A stretch of 59,559 bases of DNA from contig NZ_JADWYO010000038.1 in NCBI RefSeq assembly GCF_022414595.1, forward strand, positions 1 through 59,559. The letters are read 5' to 3'. The notes beneath the pieces were generated by a model, which saw only the letters and a list, made by a program, of their open reading frames with translations, was not told the origin of the DNA and did no database searches. Source of the stretch: Streptomyces sp. MUM 203J. GTDB taxonomy: Bacteria; Actinomycetota; Actinomycetes; Streptomycetales; Streptomycetaceae. Positions 41,779 through 50,244 of this stretch are shown here, in pieces. The stretch's first letter is position 1. Each line of letters starts with the position of its first letter. Position numbers and translations under genes: made by a program.

Positions 41779-42060
41779 TCAGGCGTCGAGGCCGATGGCG
41801 AAGGCGGCTTCCAGGTCATGCTGCGAGTAGGTGCGGAAGGCCACGTGCGTGTCGGTGCCCTCCACGCCCGGGATCCTGCTGATCCGGCCCGGGATGACCT
41901 CCGCGAGGTCGTCGTGGCGGGCCACCCGCACCATGGCGATGAGGTCGTACGTACCGGTGACGGAGAAGACCTCGCTGACGCTGTCGAGCGCGGCGATCTC
42001 CTCCGCGATCTCCGGGATGCGGTCCACGCTGGTCTTGATGAGCACGATCGCGGTGATCAC
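41779..42060 (-). CDS. Stand-alone Lrp/AsnC ligand-binding domain (RAM) protein
   Basis: 93 residues starting VITAIVLIKTSVDRIPEIAEE, equal to the C-terminal RAM domain of Lrp/AsnC regulators, with no HTH. Such proteins bind small ligands, often amino acids, and form dimers or octamers. SVTGTYDLIAMVRV is the typical core strand pair. Its GTG overlaps the rhomboid stop (GTGA), so the two are translationally coupled. It cannot bind DNA alone. Confidence 0.9.
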   Translation of the reverse strand: MITAIVLIKTSVDRIPEIAEEIAALDSVSEVFSVTGTYDLIAMVRVARHDDLAEVIPGRISRIPGVEGTDTHVAFRTYSQHDLEAAFAIGLDA

Positions 42061-42776
42061 GGCTGTCCTTCTCCCTCGGTGGCCGCTGCTGGGGCCTTCA
42101 CTCTAATGCCCCGGTAGCGCGCCCACGCGTAGAGGAAGCCCAGGCCGAACCCGATCAGGTGGGCCAGGTAGGCCACGCCCGGCCCGCTTCCGGCACCGCG
42201 GGCCGCGAGCCACTGGAGCGCGAACCAGAAGACCAGCACGATCCAGGCGGGGAAGCGCAGGGGCAGGAAGAAGAGGAACGGGAAGAGGCTGGTCACCCGG
42301 GCCCTCGGGAAGAGGTAGAGAAAGGCGCCGAGCACGGCGGAGATCGCGCCGGACGCGCCGACCAGGGACTGGTCGCTGCCCGCGTGCGCCAGCGCGTACC
42401 CGCACAGCGCGAGGCAGCCGCAGCCCGTGTAGAAGAGGCCGAAGCGCAGGTGGCCCATCCGCTCCTCGGCCATCGCGCCGAACACGAACAGGAACAGCAT
42501 GTTCCCCAGCAGGTGCAGCCAGTTGCCGTGCACGAACAGCGCGCTGAACGGGGTGAGCAGCGTGCCGGGCGCCCCGCTCAGCAGCTCCGAGGGGATCACC
42601 CCCCAGCGTTCGAAGTAGGCGCCCTGCGCGGCGAGCAGGCTCTCGCCCGTGCCGTAGCCGGTGCGCAGTCCGGAGGCCGGGCCGAGAACGAAGAGGAGTG
42701 CGCAGACGCCGATGAGGCCGTAGGTCACCGAGGGGCCGGTGGCCGCCACCCGGAGGGATCCCCGCCAGTCGATCAT
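42057..42776 (-). CDS. Rhomboid-family intramembrane serine protease
   Basis: 239 residues with six or seven helices. The catalytic Ser is in LVGASGAISAVLG and the His in VAYLAHLIGFGLGF. The conserved first-loop motif VHGNWLHLLGNMLFLFVFG is present. It would cleave transmembrane substrates. The ATG at 42776 lacks a Shine-Dalgarno; CATGAT 6 nt upstream may be a -10 of a leaderless promoter. It is followed by the RAM-domain gene with a 4-nt overlap. Confidence 0.95.
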   Translation of the reverse strand: MIDWRGSLRVAATGPSVTYGLIGVCALLFVLGPASGLRTGYGTGESLLAAQGAYFERWGVIPSELLSGAPGTLLTPFSALFVHGNWLHLLGNMLFLFVFGAMAEERMGHLRFGLFYTGCGCLALCGYALAHAGSDQSLVGASGAISAVLGAFLYLFPRARVTSLFPFLFFLPLRFPAWIVLVFWFALQWLAARGAGSGPGVAYLAHLIGFGLGFLYAWARYRGIRVKAPAAATEGEGQP

Positions 42777-43016
42777 GCCCAGATCATGACGTAAACGGAC
42801 CAAACCGAACACCCCGCCCCGCCGTGTCCGGCTCCCGGACCAGGGGTCGGAGCCCCGGGCCGCGCTGTCGGCGGAGGCCGTAGGGTTACAGGTGTCCCGG
42901 GGGCGGCGATGGCCGGTCCGGGGCGCCTCCGCAGTTCGACGGCGCACCGCGGACCCGTACCGGCACGTATTCGGACCGGCCCGCCCGGGCCGCGCACGAG
43001 AAGGACGACGGCACCC

Positions 43017-43274
43017 ATGACGACGGTTCCCCAGCCGACAGCGACGACCCGCTGGCGCTGCACCCTCTGCGGCAATCTGACCCGCTTCGACGTGACCCGC
43101 TCCTCGAAGGTCGTGGAGTACGTCCATCTGGACCTGGCAGGGGAGCCCGCGGTCGAGGAGCGCGAGGTGGTCTCTGAGACCATCGAGTCGGTCCGCTGCC
43201 GCTGGTGCAACGCGGTGGACCAGATCGAACTGGTGGACCGGCCGGGCGCCCCGGCGGAAGGTGCCGGTTCCTGA
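43017..43274 (+). CDS. Small zinc-ribbon-like protein
   Basis: 85 residues with two CxxC pairs, CTLC (near residue 16) and CRWC (near residue 62), that could bind one zinc. The N-terminal tail is Thr/Pro-rich and the middle is acidic. There is no helix or signal. AAGGA lies upstream at long spacing, and a -10-like TAGGGT is at 42881. Its function is unknown; a nucleic-acid-binding or metal-site role is only a guess. Confidence 0.75.
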   Translation: MTTVPQPTATTRWRCTLCGNLTRFDVTRSSKVVEYVHLDLAGEPAVEEREVVSETIESVRCRWCNAVDQIELVDRPGAPAEGAGS

Positions 43275-43388
43275 TCGAGACCTGATCGAGACCCGCGTGC
43301 GTGCGCACGGGTAGTAGGCCTGGTACGGCTGGTAGGTGCCGGTGACCCCGGCAGGCCGGGTAGCTGATGGGTAGTGGGGTGACGGATC

Positions 43389-44753
43389 GTGGCGGAGCCG
43401 GAGAGCGGCGCCGAGTCGGCCGGTGCGGCCGACGACGCCGCCGAGGCGCTCGACCGCCCGCTGCCCGAGCAGGTGCGGCGCCGGGTCGTCGCGCTGGTCT
43501 CGGACGCCTTCGGCGGCCTGACCGTCACCGAGCTGCCCGCGCAGCTGCGCCAGTACGCACGGTTCACGCCGAGCCGCCGCTCCCGGTTCGCCGGGAACGC
43601 GATGGCGGCGGCTCTGGAGAGCGACCCGGTCTTCCGGCAGCGGATCGCGGACCGGTTGCGGGCCTCCCAGCCCGAACTCGCCGACGCCGTCGAATCCGGC
43701 AACCCGCCCGCCGCCGCGGACCCCGTCGACGTGGCCGCGGCGGCCTACGTGCTGCGCCCGGGAGGCTGGGTCAAGCTGGTCGCCGCCGCCGGGGAGGAGG
43801 TCCAGCGGGCGGACGCCGAGCGGGCCGACGAGGCCGGCCGGCGCGAACTGGCCCGATTGCGGGAGGAGCTGGCCGAGGCCCGCGCACAGACCAGGAGCGA
43901 GACCGAGCGGCTGCGCACCGAACTGGAGGCGGCCCGCAAGGAAGCCGAATCGCTTCACCGCAAGCTCCGCAGCGCCCAGAGCGACGTCAAGCGCGGCGAG
44001 GCCGCGCTGCGCCGTGCCCGGGCGGACATCGACGCCGTCAAGACGGACGCGGCGGCCCGGGTGTCGGCGGCCGAGAGCGAGACCCGCCGTCTCAAGGCCC
44101 GGCTGGGGGAGGCGGAAGCGGCCCTGGAGGCCAGCCGTCGCGCCGCCCGCGAGGGCCGGTCCGTCGAGGACGTGCGGCTCCGTCTGCTGCTGGACACGGT
44201 CCTGGAGGGCGCCCAGGGGCTGCGCCGCGAACTGGCGTTGCCGCCCGTGTCCGTGCGGCCCGCGGACACCGTCGACGCGGTCGAGCCCGGCCGGATGTCA
44301 CCCAAGGACATCGCGGCCCGCGCCCTCTCCGAGACCGACCCGGCCCTCCTCGACCAGCTGCTGGAGCTGCCGCAGGCGCATCTGGTGGTCGACGGCTACA
44401 ACGTCACCAAGACCGGCTACCCGACGATGCCGCTGGAGAAGCAGCGGCTGCGGCTGCTGGGCGGGCTCTCCGCGCTGGCCGCCCGCAGCGGTGCCGAGGT
44501 GACCTGTGTGTTCGACGGTGCCGAGCTGGCCGCCCCGGTGCTGCTGGCCCCGCCGCGCGGGGTGCGGGTGCTGTTCTCCAAGCCGGGCGTCACCGCCGAC
44601 GAGCTCATCCGCCAACTGGTGCGGGCCGAGCCGCCGGGACGTCCCGTGGTCGTGGTCTCCAGCGACAAGGAGGTCGCGGACGGCGTCGCCAGGTCCGGTG
44701 CCCGGCCGGTCGCGTCCGTGATGTTGCTGAAGCGGCTTTCGCGCCTCTCGTAA
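43389..44753 (+). CDS. NYN/YacP-like RNase-fold protein with long coiled coil
   Basis: 454 residues. The N-terminal helical domain (1-135) contains RRRVVALVSDAFGGL. A long charged coiled coil spans about 137-285. The C-terminal NYN (PIN-like) domain has HLVVDGYNVTKTGYP with D335, EVTCVFDGAE and VVVVSSDKEVADG, giving the acidic residues of a metal-dependent ribonuclease. It is likely an RNA-processing or degradation enzyme. The GTG start has only a weak ribosome-binding site. The stop is followed by the promoter region of the NlpC/P60 gene. Confidence 0.85.
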   Translation: MAEPESGAESAGAADDAAEALDRPLPEQVRRRVVALVSDAFGGLTVTELPAQLRQYARFTPSRRSRFAGNAMAAALESDPVFRQRIADRLRASQPELADAVESGNPPAAADPVDVAAAAYVLRPGGWVKLVAAAGEEVQRADAERADEAGRRELARLREELAEARAQTRSETERLRTELEAARKEAESLHRKLRSAQSDVKRGEAALRRARADIDAVKTDAAARVSAAESETRRLKARLGEAEAALEASRRAAREGRSVEDVRLRLLLDTVLEGAQGLRRELALPPVSVRPADTVDAVEPGRMSPKDIAARALSETDPALLDQLLELPQAHLVVDGYNVTKTGYPTMPLEKQRLRLLGGLSALAARSGAEVTCVFDGAELAAPVLLAPPRGVRVLFSKPGVTADELIRQLVRAEPPGRPVVVVSSDKEVADGVARSGARPVASVMLLKRLSRLS

Positions 44754-44874
44754 CTCCTGTGCCGGATGCCCCTTTCGGGACTCGGGTTCAGGAACGGTGC
44801 GTCAACTCCACGTGACACAGGGTGGGGCGCGAGTAAAGAATGATACTCGGCGGCGAGAATTTTCGTATGAGGAT

Positions 44875-44904
44875 TTGAACTGATCACAACTCGGTCACTA
44901 GGGT
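44875..44904 (+). promoter_or_regulatory. HrdB-type promoter of the first NlpC/P60 gene
   Basis: TTGAAC (44875-44880), an 18-nt spacer and TAGGGT (44899-44904) form the clearest vegetative promoter in the window. Initiation near 44911 gives a 5' leader of about 160 nt. The remainder of the 44754-45070 gap before the promoter shows nothing else I can support. Confidence 0.8.
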
Positions 44905-44954
44905 CTGGCCTCGAACCTTCACACGGTTGATCACTCATCCGGAGTGTCAGTGAA

Positions 44955-45050
44955 GGAACCGCCTAATCCGTGCAGTTCGGACAGTTTCGTGGGGGATCCG
45001 GACGCGTTGCGCGGAGCCGGGGCACGACCTCAGCCCGGCAGGCGGCGCTA
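44955..45050 (+). ncRNA. Structured leader, candidate ydaO-type (c-di-AMP) riboswitch
   Basis: The leader contains ACCGCCTAATCCG near its start and CGGCAGGCGGC near its end. CCGCCT and AGGCGG would pair as a closing stem. TAATC just inside the 5' arm, GGGGGATCC in the middle and GGCAGGCG at the 3' side resemble conserved ydaO blocks. Such riboswitches precede cell-wall hydrolase genes in Streptomyces. Some conserved internal blocks are not evident, so this call is tentative. Confidence 0.5.
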
Positions 45051-45070
45051 GGAAGAAGGAGCTCGCCTCC

Positions 45071-46123
45071 GTGGCGTCCCACCGTCGACCCAAGCAGCCG
45101 AGCCGCGCCCGCGTGACCGTGCTCACCGCGACCGCGGCCGCCGCCGTGGCCCTCACCTCCCAGTCCGCGTCGGCCGCGCCCCAGCCGACCAAGGAAGAGG
45201 TCAAGGCCAAGGTCGACAAGCTCCACCACGAGGCCGAGGTGGCCACCGAGCAGTACAACCAGGCCGAAGAGCGCCGAGAGAAGCTCCAGGGGGAGATCAG
45301 CGCCCTCCAGGACAAGGTCGCCCGCGGCCAGGAGGAGGTCAACACCCTCCGCGACGGCATCGGTTCCGTCGCCGCCGCGCAGTACCGGGGCGGCGGCATC
45401 GACCCGGCCCTCCAGCTCCTGCTCTCCTCCAACCCCGACGACTACCTCGACCGGGCCTCGGCCGTCGACCAGTTGACGGCCAAGCAGGCCGAGACGCTGG
45501 AGTCCATCCAGGAGAAGCAGCGCACCCTCGCCCAGCAGCGTGCCGAGGCCACCGCGAAGCTGGCCGACCTCGAGGACGTCCGCAAGACCCTCGGGGACAA
45601 GAAGGAGAAGTACCAGGGCAAGCTCGCGGAGGCCCAGAAGCTCCTCAACACGCTCACCGCCGAGGAGCGGCGGAAGATGCAGGAGGAGGAGCAGCGCAAG
45701 GCCCGCGAGGCCCAGGAGCGCGCCAGCCGCGCCACCAGCGAGTCCCGCCCCGACCTCGGCGACGAGGCTCCCGCCTCCAACCGCGGCGCCGCCGCGCTCA
45801 GCGCCGCGGCCACGCAGGTCGGCAAGCCGTACGTCTCCGGTGCCGAGGGCCCCAACTCCTACGACTGCTCCGGACTCACCCAGTGGGCCTACCGCCAGGC
45901 CGGTGTCAGCCTCACGCGCACCACCTACACCCAGCAGAACGACGGGGTGAAGATCGGCCGCAGCCAGCTCAAGCCCGGCGACCTGGTCTTCTTCAACAAC
46001 CTCGCGCACGTGGGCCTCTACGCGGGCAACAACACCGTGCTGCACGCCCCGAAGCCGGGCGCGTATGTCCGCTACGAGTCGATGAACTACCTCGGTACGT
46101 TCCAGTTCGGCGTGCGCATCTGA
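45071..46123 (+). CDS. NlpC/P60 peptidoglycan hydrolase (first of tandem pair)
   Basis: A 350-residue secreted protein. A Sec signal peptide (to about residue 37) and a long coiled coil (40-230) lead to a C-terminal NlpC/P60 domain with catalytic C266 in YDCSGLTQWAY and His in LAHVGLYAG. This RipA/Rv2190c-like layout cuts D-Glu to diaminopimelate bonds, and the coiled coil usually autoinhibits or binds FtsEX-type partners. The GTG has AAGGAG 10 nt upstream. Transcription starts from the HrdB promoter through a structured leader. Confidence 0.95.
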   Translation: MASHRRPKQPSRARVTVLTATAAAAVALTSQSASAAPQPTKEEVKAKVDKLHHEAEVATEQYNQAEERREKLQGEISALQDKVARGQEEVNTLRDGIGSVAAAQYRGGGIDPALQLLLSSNPDDYLDRASAVDQLTAKQAETLESIQEKQRTLAQQRAEATAKLADLEDVRKTLGDKKEKYQGKLAEAQKLLNTLTAEERRKMQEEEQRKAREAQERASRATSESRPDLGDEAPASNRGAAALSAAATQVGKPYVSGAEGPNSYDCSGLTQWAYRQAGVSLTRTTYTQQNDGVKIGRSQLKPGDLVFFNNLAHVGLYAGNNTVLHAPKPGAYVRYESMNYLGTFQFGVRI

Positions 46124-46207
46124 TGCGTTGATATGCGCGGGTGGTGCTCCAGACGCGCTAACCGCCCGCCATGCGCGCCCGATCGGGGGAAATAACCGCC
46201 CCCGAAC

Positions 46208-46253
46208 TGACGCCCCGCCCCGCCGGTGACCTGTGTTTCCCGGCGGGGCGTCA
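46208..46253 (+). terminator. Hairpin between the two NlpC/P60 genes
   Basis: TGACGCCCCGCC (46208-46219) pairs perfectly with 46242-46253 and is followed by CTTTGTG. It probably separates the two tandem hydrolase genes into independent transcripts. Confidence 0.7.
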
Positions 46254-46365
46254 CTTTGTGCGCCTCCTGAGGTCTTTGGCCGGGCCGTCACCGCCCGGCT
46301 ACTGTCTGCCGCGCAACAGCCCGCCACAGGCACCCGCCTGCGTACCGCTGAAGGGAGCGCGGTTC

Positions 46366-47412
46366 GTGGCATCCCATCGCCGTACCTCACCCCCGGGCCC
46401 CGCCCAGAGCGCCAAGGCCGCCAAGGCCACCGTCCTGTCGGCCGCCGCGGCCACCGCCGCCGCCGCGCTCGCGGCCCCGGTGCACGCCGAGCCGGCCGGC
46501 ACCCCGACCGCCGAGGCGACCCGGGCCCGCGTCGACCGGCTCTACACCGAGGCGGAACAGGCCACGGAGAGCTACAACAAGGCCGGCGAGCGCACCGCGG
46601 AGCTGCGCGGCCAGGTGGCCAGGGCCCAGGACAGCGTCGCCCGCGGCCAGGAACGCATCAACCACATGCGCGGCGCGCTCGGCTCGGTCGCCGGCGCCCA
46701 GTACCGCTCCGGCGGCATCGATCCGACGCTCGCCCTGCTGCTGTCCAAGGACCCCGACACGTTCCTCGACCGGGCCGCCACGCTCGACCGGATCAGTGAG
46801 CGGCAGTCCGGCGCGCTCGTCGAACTGCGCCGGGCCCAGCAGCGGCTGGACCAGGAACGGGCCGAGGCCACGCGGGCGCTCGGGGAGCTGGAGCGGAGCC
46901 GGGCGACCGTCGCGCGGCACAAGCGCACGGTCGAGAAGAAGCTGGCCGAGGCCCGGGCGCTGCTCAACTCGCTCACGCGGGAGGAACGCGCGGCCGTCGA
47001 CCGTGCCTCGCGTTCCGGCGCCCGTGAACAGGGGCCCGTGCCCGCCGTGTCCGGAGCCGCCGCCTCCTCGCGGGCCGCCATGGCCGTCCAGGCGGCCCGC
47101 TCCGCGGTCGGCAAGCCCTATGTGTGGGGCGCGAACGGCCCCAACGGCTTCGACTGCTCCGGCCTGATGCAGTGGTCCTACGCGCAGGCGGGCGTGGGGC
47201 TGCCCCGCACCTCCCAGGCCCAGCGGAACGCGGGCCGCCATGTGCCGCTGTCCGAGGCCCGCCCCGGGGACCTCGTCACCTACCGCTCCGACGCGAGCCA
47301 TGTCGCGATGTACATGGGCAACGGCCAGGTCGTCCACGCCCCCTACCCGGGGGCGCCGGTGCGGTACGACCCGGTGGGGATGATGCCGGTCTCGGCGGTG
47401 ACGCGGGTGTAG
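46366..47412 (+). CDS. NlpC/P60 peptidoglycan hydrolase (second of tandem pair)
   Basis: A 348-residue paralogue of the preceding gene with the same order: signal peptide starting VASHRR, coiled coil (about 50-215), NlpC/P60 domain with C264 in FDCSGLMQWSYAQ and His in DASHVAMYMG. Shared blocks such as VARGQE, GGIDPTLALLLS and LLNSLTREER show tandem duplication. The second copy lacks the extended charged linker. The GTG has AAGGGAG 9 nt upstream. It is read separately from the first copy after a hairpin. Confidence 0.94.
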   Translation: MASHRRTSPPGPAQSAKAAKATVLSAAAATAAAALAAPVHAEPAGTPTAEATRARVDRLYTEAEQATESYNKAGERTAELRGQVARAQDSVARGQERINHMRGALGSVAGAQYRSGGIDPTLALLLSKDPDTFLDRAATLDRISERQSGALVELRRAQQRLDQERAEATRALGELERSRATVARHKRTVEKKLAEARALLNSLTREERAAVDRASRSGAREQGPVPAVSGAAASSRAAMAVQAARSAVGKPYVWGANGPNGFDCSGLMQWSYAQAGVGLPRTSQAQRNAGRHVPLSEARPGDLVTYRSDASHVAMYMGNGQVVHAPYPGAPVRYDPVGMMPVSAVTRV

Positions 47413-47635
47413 GCGGTGAAACGTTCCCCGCACCGCCTCCTCCCGGAAGTGCGGGCGCGCCCGGGCCCCTGCCCGGCGCGGCTGACGGAGCCCGCCGGCG
47501 GGCGCCGGGCGGGCCGAGGTCCCGCACCCCCGGTCCGGGAGACGTCGGTACGGGGGAAGATCCGCCGGAGCGGCCACGGCGTGGGTGGCGGGACCGTACG
47601 ATCGGGGGCGAGTCCGGCCGGGAAGGGGTGGTGGC

Positions 47636-48928
47636 GTGGTGCGCCGGGGATGCGTGGCGCTTCTCGTCCTCGTCGGTCTGGCCCTCGGCCTGAACGGTTG
47701 TACGACGCCCGGCGATCCGGGCGGCGCGGCCGGGCGGAACGGGGACGCCCGGGGGATCCAGGGCGCGCTCGACGCACGCGCCGAGTCGGTGCTCGCCCGC
47801 GAGGTCGCGCCCGACGACCCCGCGGCCCAGGAGCTGTCCCACCTCGCGGACGTCCCGCTCGCCTCCTGGACGTACCGGATTCTCCAGGTGCGCCAGGAGG
47901 GTCCGCGCACCGCGGAGGTGCGGGCCGAGCTGAGCTACACGCTGGAGGGCCACGGCGCCGCCGGCCCCGTCAGCGGGGAGCGCGCGCTGAAGCTGTGGCG
48001 GGAGCGGGAGGGCAGCCCGTGGCGGGTCCACGACGACCGGCGGGCCGAGGGCGCGGCGGCGCAGCTCTGGGAGCAGGGACGGGTCGACGTGGTGCGCGGG
48101 GCACGCAGCCTGGTGCTCGGGGTGGGCCACCGCAAGGACCGGCTCCGGGAGCTGGCCGCCGTCGCGGACCGTGCCGTCCCCGCCGTGGCTGAGGCCTGGA
48201 CCGAGCCGTGGGCGCAGGGCGTCGTCGTCCTGATGCCGCCGTCGGTCGACGCGATGGGCGAGCTGCTGGGGGAACCGGCGGCCGGGTACCGGGGCATCGC
48301 CGCGGTGACGACGGGCCGTACCGGGGGCCACCGCACCGGGCGGGCCGTCGGCGGCGGGGACCGGGTGATCGTCAACCCCGAGGCGTACGAGACGCTCGGT
48401 GACTACGGGCGGCGCTTCGTCCTCACCCACGAGACCGCCCATGTCGCCACCCGCGCCCACACCTCCGCCGCCACCCCGCTGTGGCTGTCCGAGGGATTCG
48501 CGGACTGGGTCGCCCACCGGGACTCCGGCGCTCCGGGGCCCGCCCGTCACCCGACCGCCGCCCCTGACCGACGTGCTTCGCGCGGCCCCTCCCCGGTCGA
48601 GGCCGCACCCGAGCTGCGGCGTGCCGTACGGGCCGGGAAGGTGCCCGACGCGCTGCCGGGCGACGCCGACTTCACCTCCGGCGGCGACGACACGGCGGCC
48701 GTGGCCCGCGCCTACGAGGGCGGCTGGCTGGCCTGCGCGCTCATCGCGGACCGGTGGGGCGAGGCGAAGCTGACGGCCTTCTACCAGGCGGTCGGTGCTC
48801 ACGAGGACCGGGGCGGCGCGATGGAGGAGGCGATGCGTACGGTCCTCTCCACCACGCCGGACGCCTTCACACGCCTGTGGCAGGACCGGCTGCGTCAGGA
48901 CCTGAGCAGCGCCGACCCGGCACGCTGA
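47636..48928 (+). CDS. Putative HExxH metallopeptidase lipoprotein
   Basis: 430 residues. The signal ends in LNGC (lipobox), so it is membrane-tethered outside. An NTF2-like region (about 35-150) is followed by a zinc peptidase-like domain with H265-E-T-A-H269 and E286 in LSEGFADW. This is a gluzincin-type HExxH plus downstream Glu arrangement. GGAAGGGG sits 7 nt before the GTG at 47636. The last 34 nt overlap the 3' end of the convergent GT87 gene. The substrate is unknown; adjacency to wall hydrolases suggests envelope work. Confidence 0.85.
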   Translation: MVRRGCVALLVLVGLALGLNGCTTPGDPGGAAGRNGDARGIQGALDARAESVLAREVAPDDPAAQELSHLADVPLASWTYRILQVRQEGPRTAEVRAELSYTLEGHGAAGPVSGERALKLWREREGSPWRVHDDRRAEGAAAQLWEQGRVDVVRGARSLVLGVGHRKDRLRELAAVADRAVPAVAEAWTEPWAQGVVVLMPPSVDAMGELLGEPAAGYRGIAAVTTGRTGGHRTGRAVGGGDRVIVNPEAYETLGDYGRRFVLTHETAHVATRAHTSAATPLWLSEGFADWVAHRDSGAPGPARHPTAAPDRRASRGPSPVEAAPELRRAVRAGKVPDALPGDADFTSGGDDTAAVARAYEGGWLACALIADRWGEAKLTAFYQAVGAHEDRGGAMEEAMRTVLSTTPDAFTRLWQDRLRQDLSSADPAR

Positions 48929-50166
48929 CCCTCCCCGGGGCCGCCGCTCCCGAGGTACGCGGCCTCCCGCAGGGCCGGTTCGGTCACCGTCTGTCGCCAC
49001 AGCTCCCGGCACGCCAGCAGCGAGGCCGCGACCAGCAGGCCATTGCGTGCGAGGAGCAGGGTCAGGCCCAGCGCGTCGCTCTGCACCACATGGGAGAACC
49101 AGATCGGGAACTCCAGCAGCGTCACCCCGGTCGCCGCCACCACCAGCACCGCCGCCGAGCGCATCCGGCTGGCCCGCCACACCAGGCACACCGACGCCAG
49201 TCCCACCAGCCACAGCATGTACTGCGGGCTGATCACCCGGCTGGTCGTCGTGAACAGCAGCACCGCCGCGAACGCCGCGTCGCACAGCGTCGTCTTCCCG
49301 AACTCCCGCGCACGCAGCCGCCAGAGCACCAGCCAGCCGAACGCCAGCACGGTCAGTGCCAGCGCGCCCCTGCTGACCAGCGGGACATACGGCCCGAGGA
49401 ACTCCACCGACCCGTAGTTCAGCCGGACCTCACCCTCCCAGGAGCCGAAGAAGCGCAGCACATGGAAGACCAGCGCGCCCAGGGACTCCACCTCCGTGCC
49501 CCGGTCCCGCTGGAACCCGAGGAACGCCAGCGCGCCCGGCGCCGCCGCCACACAGCCCAGCAGCACGGCCACCCCCGACAGGGCCGCCGCCGTCCACGAA
49601 CGGCGGGTGACCGGCCCCCGCCCGGTGCCCACCAGCAGCAGCACCGGCCACACCTTGAGCAGCGCCCCCACCCCGGCCAGCGTGCCCATGACCCGTGGAT
49701 GCCTCACCCCGGCCAGCAGCGCCGCCACGGCGATCGCGGTCACCATCACGTCGTAGCGGGCGTACGAGGTCGGGCCCAGCAGCGGCAGCCCGACGATCCA
49801 CACCCAGGCGCCCGCATAGCTCTTGCCGGGCCGCCCGCCCGTGTACATGAGCAGCCCGAACACCGCGATGTCGCAGAGCAGCGCGAGGACGAAGAAGGCG
49901 TGTGCGTACTCCAGGAACGGCAGCAGCGCGGGGGAGAGGATCGCGGCGGCGGCGGCCGGCGGGTACTGCCAGGTCACGTCGTCCAGCGGAAAGGTGCCCT
50001 GCTGGAGCACCAGATACCAGTTGTGGTAGATCACCGACACGTCGGTGGTGACGTCCGGACCCGGGACGAAGACGACTCTGAAGGTGTAGAGCAGCAGCAC
50101 AGCCCGGGAGGCGAGCCACACGGCCACGGGGGCAGCGGGCAGCCGTCGTCCGCTCGCGTACGTCAT
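48895..50166 (-). CDS. GT87-type polyprenyl-phosphate-mannose mannosyltransferase
   Basis: 423 residues with about ten helices. The first extracytoplasmic loop contains TDVSVIYHNWYLVLQQG and WQYPPAAAA, matching the GT87/DUF2029 family that uses polyprenyl-phosphate mannose. It probably adds alpha-mannose to a lipid-linked glycan such as phosphatidylinositol mannosides, which fits the divergent PimB-like gene. GAGG precedes the ATG at 50166. The 3' end overlaps the convergent metallopeptidase gene by 34 nt. Confidence 0.88.
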   Translation of the reverse strand: MTYASGRRLPAAPVAVWLASRAVLLLYTFRVVFVPGPDVTTDVSVIYHNWYLVLQQGTFPLDDVTWQYPPAAAAAILSPALLPFLEYAHAFFVLALLCDIAVFGLLMYTGGRPGKSYAGAWVWIVGLPLLGPTSYARYDVMVTAIAVAALLAGVRHPRVMGTLAGVGALLKVWPVLLLVGTGRGPVTRRSWTAAALSGVAVLLGCVAAAPGALAFLGFQRDRGTEVESLGALVFHVLRFFGSWEGEVRLNYGSVEFLGPYVPLVSRGALALTVLAFGWLVLWRLRAREFGKTTLCDAAFAAVLLFTTTSRVISPQYMLWLVGLASVCLVWRASRMRSAAVLVVAATGVTLLEFPIWFSHVVQSDALGLTLLLARNGLLVAASLLACRELWRQTVTEPALREAAYLGSGGPGEGQRAGSALLRS

Positions 50167-50244
50167 CGGTACCTCGGTCCGTCCGGTTCGGTTCGGGTGG
50201 CTGAGCGGTGTGCGGGGCCGTCGTTCGGTACTGTTTCGGCCACG

